A DNA stretch of 64,000 bases from Formosa undariae (lineage in GTDB: Bacteria; Bacteroidota; Bacteroidia; Flavobacteriales; Flavobacteriaceae), in contig NZ_JBHMEZ010000011.1 of assembly GCF_042427615.1 (NCBI RefSeq), positions 468,800 to 532,799 on the forward strand. The letters are read 5' to 3'. A model generated the notes under the pieces. The model ran no database searches, had not been told where the DNA came from, and saw only the letters and a list, made by a program, of their open reading frames with translations. The first letter of the stretch is position 1; every line of letters begins with the position of its first letter. Positions 17,968 to 25,109 of this stretch are shown one piece after another. A program made the position numbers and the translations under genes.

Positions 17968-18429
17968 CTATTCGGTTGAAAGGTGAAACTCAATAAGTTT
18001 CTTACCATCATAATATCCTACATAGTTTTTCTTCCTTCCAACAATTACCATAAATAGAAATGTCTCGTTAATTTTATTTTTTTTAAACTGACGTTTTATC
18101 ATTTGAACGTCAGTTGTTGAAGGCGTTGGTAGGTCTTCTGGGTGAGTATGCCACTCACCAATGTATATGGTTTTACCCTGGCTCGCAATAAACTCGTAAT
18201 CAATGAATATTTGGGCAGACCTTTTATCTCTTTGAAAATTGTATCTACTGCTTCGGTCAAATAATGTTGGGATTGACGCTTTTTCAATTACGACTGTATT
18301 TTCATCTGTACAACGCCCTAAAAGAATTCCACCTTTTTCAAATTTTTTCCCAGTTTGGGTGTAATGTTTGAAAATATTGATACAACTCTCTTCAAAAATT
18401 ACATTTTTGTCGTCGTTTGAGTATGTCAT
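17968..18429 (-). CDS. cap3: CBASS JAB/JAMM deconjugase Cap3
   Basis: 153-residue JAMM isopeptidase. The zinc site reads GEWHTHPEDLPTPSTTD (His94, His96, Ser104, Asp107), with a likely catalytic Glu31 in KFEKGGILLG. In type II CBASS, Cap3 removes the CD-NTase from its conjugates, opposing Cap2. It overlaps the cap2 stop by four bases (ATGA) and is the last gene of the four-gene minus-strand operon. Confidence 0.9.
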   Translation of the reverse strand: MTYSNDDKNVIFEESCINIFKHYTQTGKKFEKGGILLGRCTDENTVVIEKASIPTLFDRSSRYNFQRDKRSAQIFIDYEFIASQGKTIYIGEWHTHPEDLPTPSTTDVQMIKRQFKKNKINETFLFMVIVGRKKNYVGYYDGKKLIEFHLSTE

Positions 18430-20222
18430 ATTTGATTGTGGATTAAAGTGTAGCTCTCAAATGAATTGCTTCTCAGCTTGATGTCTAGTTTATCAGCAAT
18501 AGATAAGTCACCAATCCAAGAAAAGAATAAACTCTCAGCAGGTTTGTTTTCAATTATCTCAATGATTTTGGGATAGGTTGATGTCAAAAAGAGCGAGAGA
18601 TGCGTAGACGAATATGGTGAGTAAGTCGTTTGGCAACCACTTTCTTTGAGTACAAACAAGTCTCTTTTCCTTTCAAACTCTTCGTGTTCAATAATAGCGA
18701 ATTTGTATTTATAGATATCGTGGAACAAATCATTTAAGTGTGGAAGATTATCTGGATGAAAATATAGTAGTTGGCCCCCAATTAAATAGGGTTCAACCCA
18801 AAGTATAAAAGTTGGTTTTTCTAAATTACCGTCGGCAAGTTCTTTGATAAACCACTTTTCCAAATTTAGTTTGCCAAGACATAAGAATATAAAATCTTGC
18901 TGATTAAACCAATCCTTATTATTGTTATAATAATCAAAAACCGAAGTTTCAGAAATATGAATTTTTTGGCTCGGTAATTTCTGCTTTAGATTGTTTCTGA
19001 CTGCAACCGCCTTGTTTTGATTTAAGTAATTGAAACCCAATAAGTGTCGCTTTATATTTTCAGAACTTAACTTATCATTATCTACTAATGTAAATTCAGG
19101 ATTATTTAGGTTATTTAAGAGTCCTACTAAATTTGAACCTACGCTACCAATACCAGCTACAAGAAGTTTATAGTCCACTTGTTCTTGAGCATCAGATGCT
19201 GTTCTTTTTATCAACCTATTTTCTGTGAGGATTTCGGTGGCAAATCGTTTAACATATTTTGCGTGACCAGGTAAAGTTTTCTGAAAGGTCAGTCTAAAAG
19301 GCGTAAGTCCGTTTTTCCGAAAGCCTTTTATCTTAAAATCGACTTTTGGATAGTGCCATCCAAGAAAATAAGTTGTACCATTTAATACTTTCGAAAAAGC
19401 GACCAAACGCTCATTATTCTTATTGAAGTATTCTTTGAAACTTTTTTGCTTGTCTGGTGCAATAAGGTTAAGAGTATCGTAGCAAGTAAGCGAGAATGGT
19501 GGGTGCTCGACCCCTTTTATATTATCTATGTAGAAAACGTTGTATTCTTTGGGTGACTGACCAAGGTTTTCAAAATATTCTTCATATGGTGTAATTAAAT
19601 CCTCTTCTTTATTGAAAAGAATACCAGATGAAACTTCTTCCTTTTTAGACAATTTTGTCGAATAAGTTAAAAGAGATAAAGAATCGAAACTTTCGGGCTT
19701 TTTGTCCACCAAACAATAAATGGTTTCACTTAAAAGCTTGTCTTTTGAATTACCAGATGTATTCCAATAAGCCAAAAATTCGTCATTAAAATCACCTTCA
19801 TTCTTTCCTTTAATACCTTGGATTAAAGTCTCTTTCGCTTTTTTCAGTTGTTCCAGTACTATTCCCTTTGGATTATTTTCGTCTACAAGAACGAATTCGT
19901 CAAATACGCAAACGTCATTTGAAAAAAATGAAGTGTGCGGTATATGTCCAATCTTTTCGAAATCTCTTTTACTGTAAAATATCTTGGCTGGTTCTAATGG
20001 AAATTGTATTCCCAAGGCTACATACATAGTGAGTTCTTCAACAAGCCAAACGGATGCTTCATCATCATAAAGACCTGTTTCAATTTGCCAAACTTCACAA
20101 AATCGTTCACTTCCTAAAAAAGCTGCATTTCCAGTCTTAGATACTTTGCTTACTTCATCATCAAGAGAATTTTTCAGTTGGATGTAGGTATCAGACCTTA
20201 TTTCTTTAAATACATCTGTCAT
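18426..20222 (-). CDS. cap2: CBASS E2-E1 fusion ligase Cap2
   Basis: 598-residue fusion. The N-terminal E2-like domain (about 1-170) has HIPHTSFFSNDVCVFDEF with Cys105 as the likely E2 cysteine. The C-terminal ThiF/E1-like domain (about 345-598) has the nucleotide loop VAGIGSVGSNL (355-365), the acidic end of strand two TLVDNDKL and the likely E1 cysteine Cys530 in ESGCQTTYSP. Known Cap2 proteins adenylate the CD-NTase C-terminus and ligate it to a target, priming second-messenger synthesis. The start shares one base with the CD-NTase stop (TAATG). Confidence 0.92.
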   Translation of the reverse strand: MTDVFKEIRSDTYIQLKNSLDDEVSKVSKTGNAAFLGSERFCEVWQIETGLYDDEASVWLVEELTMYVALGIQFPLEPAKIFYSKRDFEKIGHIPHTSFFSNDVCVFDEFVLVDENNPKGIVLEQLKKAKETLIQGIKGKNEGDFNDEFLAYWNTSGNSKDKLLSETIYCLVDKKPESFDSLSLLTYSTKLSKKEEVSSGILFNKEEDLITPYEEYFENLGQSPKEYNVFYIDNIKGVEHPPFSLTCYDTLNLIAPDKQKSFKEYFNKNNERLVAFSKVLNGTTYFLGWHYPKVDFKIKGFRKNGLTPFRLTFQKTLPGHAKYVKRFATEILTENRLIKRTASDAQEQVDYKLLVAGIGSVGSNLVGLLNNLNNPEFTLVDNDKLSSENIKRHLLGFNYLNQNKAVAVRNNLKQKLPSQKIHISETSVFDYYNNNKDWFNQQDFIFLCLGKLNLEKWFIKELADGNLEKPTFILWVEPYLIGGQLLYFHPDNLPHLNDLFHDIYKYKFAIIEHEEFERKRDLFVLKESGCQTTYSPYSSTHLSLFLTSTYPKIIEIIENKPAESLFFSWIGDLSIADKLDIKLRSNSFESYTLIHNQI

Positions 20223-21220
20223 TAAGCGCTCGTGGCATTTACATTGATTACAGCCGGTGCAGAATATGATTTTGCACTTTCGTCTTTTTCATCTTCAACA
20301 TTTGCACAAGCAAATCTATCCCCAAGATATTTTTGCCATTTTTTACAACCTTCTTTTTTATTGTTGTGGTCGATGGCAGCGTTTCCTGCACTTATAAGTT
20401 TTGATAGCCTGTCCATAAAATGAGTTTCACTATATTTTTGCAATAGGTCTTCACCTTCTTTGGTGGTTGGTCGCTCACATTTAAACTCATTTTTCAATTC
20501 AGTTTCTATGGCTTCAAGTGTATCCCTGAAAGATATGTCATCCCTATCATTGGACACAAAATGGTTGGTAGCCAAAATAGTTAATACTAAACCGCTTGGC
20601 ATTTTAGTGCTGTATGATTTGTTTTGTTTATCGCGCCAAGCTTTAAGGTATCTAACTAATCGTTTTAATTGGTCGTTTGCATCGCCATTAAACCATTTAT
20701 AAAATTCTCTAGGGTCACTATCTATATATCCTTCTGATTTGTGAGCAAGTTGAGGAATAGTTTTTTCGCCATCAGATTCTTTTTCCTTAAAATAAATTGG
20801 AAGGTCGATGTTATGTCCATCGGCGTAAAGCACTCTTACGCAAGTATTTTTCTTTATTGCACCTTTTGAAGTATGGTCTTTTACCGCATCATATATCCAA
20901 TTGTGATAGGTTGATGTAGATTTTCGATTATCCAGCTCATCTATGAAGTATACACCATCATCAAGGTCGTAAGGATAAAGAGTTTTTGTATTGTCATCTT
21001 CATCAGTTTCTATAGTAGGTATTGGATTGACAATAGTGTGCATCATATAAGAACCTTGGGCCGAATATTTTGGCTTGGTCTCGTTTTCTTTATTCTTGGT
21101 AAAATAGTCGGTAATCTTTTTTCTTAAAGCATCCCTGTTTTTTTTAAGTTCATTTTTCTTTGACGAATCTAGGGAAACGGTATTGTTAAACTCAATGAAC
21201 TGTTCGTGATTATTTGCCAT
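20222..21220 (-). CDS. CBASS cGAS/DncV-like nucleotidyltransferase (CD-NTase)
   Basis: 332-residue CD-NTase, the sensor and second-messenger synthase. The nucleotidyltransferase core has AQGSYMMHT (Gly56-Ser57), the metal-binding YDLDDGVYF (Asp85 and Asp87) and the third carboxylate Asp139 in HNIDLPIYF. It ends in NVNATSA with a terminal small residue, as expected of a Cap2 substrate. The product cannot be read from sequence; Cap15 receptors that have been studied bind cyclic dinucleotides. It starts one base after the cap15 stop, and the clade (CdnB-like or other) is not assigned. Confidence 0.93.
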   Translation of the reverse strand: MANNHEQFIEFNNTVSLDSSKKNELKKNRDALRKKITDYFTKNKENETKPKYSAQGSYMMHTIVNPIPTIETDEDDNTKTLYPYDLDDGVYFIDELDNRKSTSTYHNWIYDAVKDHTSKGAIKKNTCVRVLYADGHNIDLPIYFKEKESDGEKTIPQLAHKSEGYIDSDPREFYKWFNGDANDQLKRLVRYLKAWRDKQNKSYSTKMPSGLVLTILATNHFVSNDRDDISFRDTLEAIETELKNEFKCERPTTKEGEDLLQKYSETHFMDRLSKLISAGNAAIDHNNKKEGCKKWQKYLGDRFACANVEDEKDESAKSYSAPAVINVNATSA

Positions 21221-21221
21221 A

Positions 21222-21899
21222 CTATATATGTTTTAGTTTTTTAGTTTGAAAGTCCACAGTCATAGTGCCGCCATTTCCTTTCGATAGACTGTTACTTGCG
21301 AAATACTTGCCTTCAAGTCTTCTTAATTGTCCGTCTTTTTTAAAGTTTAGGACATTAAAACCTTCTCGGATTGGAATTGTACTGTCACCATTCCCTAACT
21401 GTCTATAGTAGAACAAAAGTTGGAAAAGACCATTTTTCTTCTTCACAATTTCTTCAACAATGCTCTCGGATTTGGTTTGAGAACTTGAAATCTTTTTTCC
21501 ATCTTCATCTACATTCCAAAAATAACAGTCCACTTGTAGGTCGGATGTAGTTTGAAATATTATGAGCTTACAATGCTTAAAGGACTCTTGGTTATTGTAG
21601 TTGAATTTCACTTTACCGGTATAGGTGCCACGGATAAGAGGTACTTTAATAATCCATTTCCATAGAAACGGTATCTTATGAAGGTTTTTATTTATAAGGC
21701 TGAACAGAAGACAGAGCAGTATGACTGAGGGATAAAATCTGTAGTATTCAATCTCGTAATTACCAAGAACTTGAATTATCCAGTTAATAAAAAGTTCTGA
21801 AAGTACATATAATGCAATGACCAACAGAATAAGTTTGGTCACTTGATAATATCTGAAATTAAAATCTGGCTTCACTAATTTGATTTTTTTGTAAATCAA
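21222..21899 (-). CDS. cap15: CBASS membrane effector Cap15 (2TM + beta-barrel)
   Basis: 225 residues: two membrane helices (about 22-45, LILLVIALYVLSELFINWII; about 56-70, YPSVILLCLLFSL) followed from about residue 88 by a beta-rich domain with RGTYTGKVKF at its start and LEGKYFASN...GGTMTVDFQ at its end, the pattern of Cap15 (S-2TM-beta) effectors. On cyclic-nucleotide binding Cap15 oligomerises and disrupts the inner membrane. The start codon is TTG at 21899; a GTG at 21875 is an alternative. First gene of the operon. Confidence 0.85.
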   Translation of the reverse strand: MIYKKIKLVKPDFNFRYYQVTKLILLVIALYVLSELFINWIIQVLGNYEIEYYRFYPSVILLCLLFSLINKNLHKIPFLWKWIIKVPLIRGTYTGKVKFNYNNQESFKHCKLIIFQTTSDLQVDCYFWNVDEDGKKISSSQTKSESIVEEIVKKKNGLFQLLFYYRQLGNGDSTIPIREGFNVLNFKKDGQLRRLEGKYFASNSLSKGNGGTMTVDFQTKKLKHI

Positions 21900-21971
21900 G
21901 TCTCAATAAACATTCCAATTTTTAGAAAACATTAACAAATTGTGATTGCAACTATATTTCAGTTTTTAAGC

Positions 21972-21984
21972 TGACATAGTGTCA
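21972..21984. promoter_or_regulatory. Inverted repeat upstream of the CBASS operon
   Basis: TGACATAGTGTCA is a perfect 5-bp inverted repeat with a 3-bp spacer in the 112-bp space between the helicase-loader stop and cap15. No CapW or CapH-type regulator gene adjoins the operon, so if this is an operator its protein is encoded elsewhere. A poly-T/poly-A run follows at 22000-22009. Confidence 0.35.
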
Positions 21985-22012
21985 TATTTTTGTTTGCCCC
22001 CTTTTTTTTAGT

Positions 22013-22675
22013 TCACTTCCTCTTATCCTCAGCCTTAGTGTCAAAAGCAATCAAATTAAACAATTCTCTCATTCGACTACGGACACGATTTCCATAGCGT
22101 TCTTCCAACTCTTCAGCATTTAGATTTGTTGTGGCGTGTGTTTTAATTTTATGTTTGGTTTGCAAATACAGCTCGTATCGAGATAAAAGCACTTCGCCCA
22201 TCACATTAAGATCCTTCCCGTAGAACCTTCCAGCAGGTTCCACGCCCAAATCATCAAAGCAGTAGAATTTAGTATTGCCATATTCTTCAACAGTTTTAAA
22301 ACCAAGATGGTTAAAACCGAAAGTTACATTTCGGCAGGGAATCATTTCGTAAGGTCGTTGCAATGGCACCAAATGACGCAGTAATTTCATTAAACTGGTC
22401 TTTCCGCATCCAACGGGTCCAGAAAGCAAAATGCCTTTGTCAATGTCAATACCGTAAGTCTCACAGTTGTCTTTATCTTTGATGAAGTAGGAACAAAGCT
22501 TCAGTAGAATATCCTTGTCCTCATCATAAATCCTGAACTTTTCGCCGAATAAAAGTTTGCCCTTGGCATTCAAGTAAATTAAAATTTTTGGAAAATCGTA
22601 GAGTACACTTTTGCCATCAAATTTTCCGAGCGAATATTCCACGCCACCTTCGGTAATTTTAGAGGGGTTGTCCAT
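22013..22675 (-). CDS. DnaC/IstB-like AAA+ ATPase (probable helicase loader)
   Basis: 220 residues. Walker A is LLSGPVGCGKTSLMKLL (about 83-99), Walker B is FYCFDDLGVEP (about 137-147), sensor 1 is ATTNLNAEEL and the Arg finger region is RVRSRMRELF. The small size and this motif set match DnaC-type loaders, which place the replicative helicase on the origin. It overlaps the upstream initiator-like gene by 17 bases. Together they resemble lambda O-P. Confidence 0.82.
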   Translation of the reverse strand: MDNPSKITEGGVEYSLGKFDGKSVLYDFPKILIYLNAKGKLLFGEKFRIYDEDKDILLKLCSYFIKDKDNCETYGIDIDKGILLSGPVGCGKTSLMKLLRHLVPLQRPYEMIPCRNVTFGFNHLGFKTVEEYGNTKFYCFDDLGVEPAGRFYGKDLNVMGEVLLSRYELYLQTKHKIKTHATTNLNAEELEERYGNRVRSRMRELFNLIAFDTKAEDKRK

Positions 22676-23411
22676 AATCTTTGTTTTTAGTGGTTCGTAA
22701 GTTGTCCTTGATTTGGGACACTTGTTTTTTGTTTGATTTGTTTTCCTCGTCGAATATTTCAGTTCTGTCCATCCAATTGATGGCTACAGCTCGCCAATCT
22801 CGAATTTCTTTTCCATCGCTTGTTTGCCAGTTACGAGTTTGGTAATGCTCAAAGAATTTTTTTGCTTCATCGGCATCAAAACCTTTTTCTTCAAAAAAAA
22901 TAAAAACGGCCTGCCAGCCCTTTGGTTGTTTTATATTGTTTTCTTGTTTGATATTGTTTGTTTCAGATACCAATGCTTGTCCACCTATGGGACGGTGTAG
23001 GTTCACAACCTGTCCATTTTTGGGATGGTGGTGTCCCTCAAGCGGTACACCTCTGGGATGGTACTGTTCCGCAAGTTGTTCTAATATGGGATTGTACTGT
23101 CCCACAACTGGTTCATCACTTGTCCCAATAATGGCCATCTTAATTTTGCTGCCTTTGTATGGATTGTTAGAAGGAAAATAAGAGAGGTATTGCCACGAAT
23201 CCAATTCCACGATACATCTATGGTAAGTGGACTTTGAACCTATCTTTGCACAACGCATTACATCTCGTCTGTTCACATAGAATTCATCCATAAAGCGGCA
23301 ACTGTTCCATTCTTGGAACAGCGCCATATACAGGCTGATATGCGTTGGATTAAGGCGGTCATCAAAATAGAACTTCTCAAAAGCCGCATTAAGTAGCTTT
23401 ATATAGTTCAT
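22659..23411 (-). CDS. Putative replication initiator (winged-helix, phage O/DnaD-like)
   Basis: 250 residues. The N-terminal ~85 form a winged helix (PTHISLYMALFQEWNS, then NRRDVMRCAKIGSKSTYHRCI). The central linker (about 104-147) is an 11-residue repeat with a Tyr/His-x-Pro core. The C-terminal part (GWQAVFIFFEEKGFDADEAKKFFEHY) resembles the DnaD/DnaT-type domain that contacts the loader. The repeat is encoded by four DNA units of exactly 33 bp. The arrangement (initiator, internal iterons, downstream DnaC-like gene) points to ICE replication. Such proteins are often only annotated as transcriptional regulator. Confidence 0.65.
   Translation of the reverse strand: MNYIKLLNAAFEKFYFDDRLNPTHISLYMALFQEWNSCRFMDEFYVNRRDVMRCAKIGSKSTYHRCIVELDSWQYLSYFPSNNPYKGSKIKMAIIGTSDEPVVGQYNPILEQLAEQYHPRGVPLEGHHHPKNGQVVNLHRPIGGQALVSETNNIKQENNIKQPKGWQAVFIFFEEKGFDADEAKKFFEHYQTRNWQTSDGKEIRDWRAVAINWMDRTEIFDEENKSNKKQVSQIKDNLRTTKNKDYGQPL
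22988..23119. repeat. Four 33-bp iterons: candidate ICE replication origin
   Basis: TGGGAcggtg, TGGGAtggtg, TGGGAtggta and TGGGAttgta begin at 22988, 23021, 23054 and 23087: a perfect 33-bp period. Units 2-4 continue with nTGTyCCnCA, making each an imperfect dyad of about 18 bp (TGGGA...TCCCA). Three helical turns per unit put all sites on one face. The repeats lie inside the initiator gene, where phages such as lambda keep their origin. The divergence of the other bases suggests selection on the DNA core and not only on the protein. Confidence 0.6.
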
Positions 23412-23414
23412 CGC

Positions 23415-23699
23415 TTAAGAGTTTAGACCGTGGTGCACACGGTTGGCATCCATAACTTTTTGAATTTCCTCGGTGTCGTAATAAATGATACCACCAACTT
23501 TAGTGTATGGCAATGTGCCATTGATACGAAGGTTTTGCAATGTGCCAGGACTTACCTGAAGCAAATCCATAACCTCAGAAGATTTGAGGTATTTTTTGAG
23601 CTTTCCGCTGGCTTGTCTGGTCAATAATTGTTTGATGTCATCGAGCAATTCCATTTTGAATTCCCGAAGGTCGTCTGTGGTAATAATACTTGTCGGCAT
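23415..23699 (-). CDS. HTH_17 excisionase-like DNA-binding protein
   Basis: 94 residues with a MerR/Xis-type winged helix: KYLKSSEVMDLLQVSPGTLQNLRINGTLPYTKVGGIIYYD (about residues 39-78). Small HTH_17 proteins serve as Xis factors in CTnDOT-type elements. It is the first gene of the minus-strand xis-initiator-loader operon and starts 3 bp before the initiator gene. Two CCGTA-C-TACGG palindromes lie upstream and fit RteC-controlled expression. Confidence 0.8.
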   Translation of the reverse strand: MPTSIITTDDLREFKMELLDDIKQLLTRQASGKLKKYLKSSEVMDLLQVSPGTLQNLRINGTLPYTKVGGIIYYDTEEIQKVMDANRVHHGLNS

Positions 23700-23720
23700 A
23701 ATAGAACGGTTTTAATGGAA

Positions 23721-23759
23721 AGGGACTATCTGTGTTTGTGATTTTAAATGGTAGTCCCT
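23721..23759 (-). promoter_or_regulatory. Leader hairpin before the excisionase-like gene
   Basis: AGGGACTA at 23721-23728 and TAGTCCCT at 23752-23759 form a perfect 8-bp stem with a 23-nt loop, about 21 bases upstream of the start codon in the minus-strand transcript. It is not followed by a T run, so it would act on translation or RNA stability instead of terminating. No known riboswitch class is recognised. Confidence 0.4.
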
Positions 23760-23821
23760 GACCTGATTTGACTTTCGTTCTACAAATTTGGATAGGTTTA
23801 TTGGATTTTATTCCCCAGTAC

Positions 23822-23836
23822 GACCGTACTACGGTC
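23822..23836. promoter_or_regulatory. Palindrome GACCGTA-C-TACGGTC (candidate RteC operator)
   Basis: A perfect 7-bp inverted repeat around one base, 120 bp upstream of the excisionase-like start. The core CCGTA/TACGG recurs at 23960-23974 and twice upstream of rteC (25024-25061). Confidence 0.55.
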
Positions 23837-23944
23837 ATAATTTAACATATTGAAATTTGATGGGTTTTGTGGTGTTTTGAGAGTTCTGAATTGAAAATCG
23901 TGTGCTAAATCACATCAAATTATATGAAAGTGGCTTCCCAAATC

Positions 23945-23980
23945 AAAAGACGGTAGGTCAACCGTACTACGGTCTTTTTT
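23945..23980 (-). terminator. Terminator after rteC containing a second CCGTA-C-TACGG palindrome
   Basis: AAAAGAC-g-GTAG pairs with CTAC-g-GTCTTTT around a 10-base loop: 11 pairs with one mismatch, followed by a T run on both strands (7 T on plus, 4 on minus). It lies 20 bp after the rteC stop. The same bases contain AACCGTACTACGGTC (23960-23974), so terminator and operator are superimposed. Confidence 0.55.
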
Positions 23981-23999
23981 TAAGAGAAAAATGTGCTTC

Positions 24000-24836
24000 T
24001 CATTCTTCGCTCTTATCCATTTCAATGAGTAACGATGTGGAAAGTTCATCGAGAAAAAGTGTCCTGCTATTCTTGCGGTTTTTGATGTCCTGATACGTTT
24101 TGTAGATGTCCTTAGGCTCAAAATCAAAAAGCTGTTGCAATTTTTTAGAAACCTGCATTATGCTTTGATTATTCTGTTTGCCCAATCCCTTTGAGCAGAG
24201 CGAATACACCAATTCTACGTAATCTGTATTTGAAAATGGCCAATGCATTTTTTCTATTGGTTTGTTACCATTTAGTTTCCCGTTCAATCCTTTCCGGATT
24301 TTGTATTTCTTTTCATCTAAATAAACCACAAACAAATCATATGCCTTGTATTTGCCAAGCAGCATATCCCTTGGTGTGCAAAACTCTGGGTCTTGAAAGT
24401 AGAATTTAGAGGTTGTGATATGAAACGTTTCGAGGTAATCTCTGGTATAATATTCCTTGTCAAAATGGGTAGCACCAGAATTTACATAGCGCCCAAAGTC
24501 AATATTATATAGGAAGAAACGATTTATTTTACTGATTTTCTTCTTAATCGATTTCAATTGGGCGTCCTTATCGCCCTTTGGAAGTTGAATCTCAAACGAA
24601 TGGATTTCAGAAAAATAGATGAGTTTGATGAGAGGAACCTGCTTTGTCTTTTTGAAGAAATTAATTTCATCTTGAATTGTCTTAAATTTCGTCTCAATTA
24701 TTTCTTTTTTATATGCACTCAGTAATTTACGGCACGCTTTTATTGAACGATAAGCTTGTTCTAAAATATTTGTATTCTGGATTTTAATTTCATCCAGATC
24801 CTTCAATAATGTTTTTGATAGTAGTTGCGAATTCAT
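24000..24836 (-). CDS. rteC: RteC-family excision regulator
   Basis: 278 residues, cytoplasmic. The N-terminal helical part ends VPLIKLIYFSEIHSFEIQLP, the conserved RteC block (about residues 73-92). It continues with FFLYNIDFGRYVNSGATHFDKEYYTRD and a C-terminal helical domain. In CTnDOT, RteC activates transcription of the excision operon by binding an inverted repeat. Here the excisionase-like operon is the next downstream transcription unit and carries matching palindromes. Confidence 0.85.
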   Translation of the reverse strand: MNSQLLSKTLLKDLDEIKIQNTNILEQAYRSIKACRKLLSAYKKEIIETKFKTIQDEINFFKKTKQVPLIKLIYFSEIHSFEIQLPKGDKDAQLKSIKKKISKINRFFLYNIDFGRYVNSGATHFDKEYYTRDYLETFHITTSKFYFQDPEFCTPRDMLLGKYKAYDLFVVYLDEKKYKIRKGLNGKLNGNKPIEKMHWPFSNTDYVELVYSLCSKGLGKQNNQSIMQVSKKLQQLFDFEPKDIYKTYQDIKNRKNSRTLFLDELSTSLLIEMDKSEE

Positions 24837-25023
24837 AAGCAGGAACTTTTAAGTTGTAAATCATAGAAATGGAATTTAATTGATAAGGTTGATTAAATGT
24901 CATCGTAGTCCTGCAAAACATTATAAATGAATGCCACGATTCATAAAATTTGTGGCTCATTGGTGTATTCTGTGGAACTCTCTGTAAGTTATCATTACTT
25001 AAAAGCTTCACAGGTAAAACGTA

Positions 25024-25061
25024 CCGTATATAATTACGGAATAGTCCGTATTTTTCTACGG
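25024..25061. promoter_or_regulatory. Two tandem CCGTA-N6-TACGG dyads upstream of rteC
   Basis: CCGTA-TATAAT-TACGG (25024-25039) and CCGTA-TTTTTC-TACGG (25046-25061), offset by 22 bp or two helical turns, lie about 190 bp upstream of the rteC start and just past the 3' end of the LuxR gene. The half-sites are the same as in the excisionase upstream region but the spacer is 6 instead of 1. The 273-bp gap 24837-25109 shows no convincing gene. Confidence 0.5.
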
Positions 25062-25109
25062 ATATGCAGTGATATATTGAAAACATTGGATTTGTGAGAC
25101 TGATAAAAT

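Noticed and set aside
22988..23119. CRISPR array
   Set aside because: Repeat core is about 18 bp with 33-bp period, inside a gene, and no cas genes are present.
24790..25086. 98-codon minus-strand frame before rteC
   Set aside because: It overlaps the rteC start, covers the CCGTA dyads and has no recognisable protein features.
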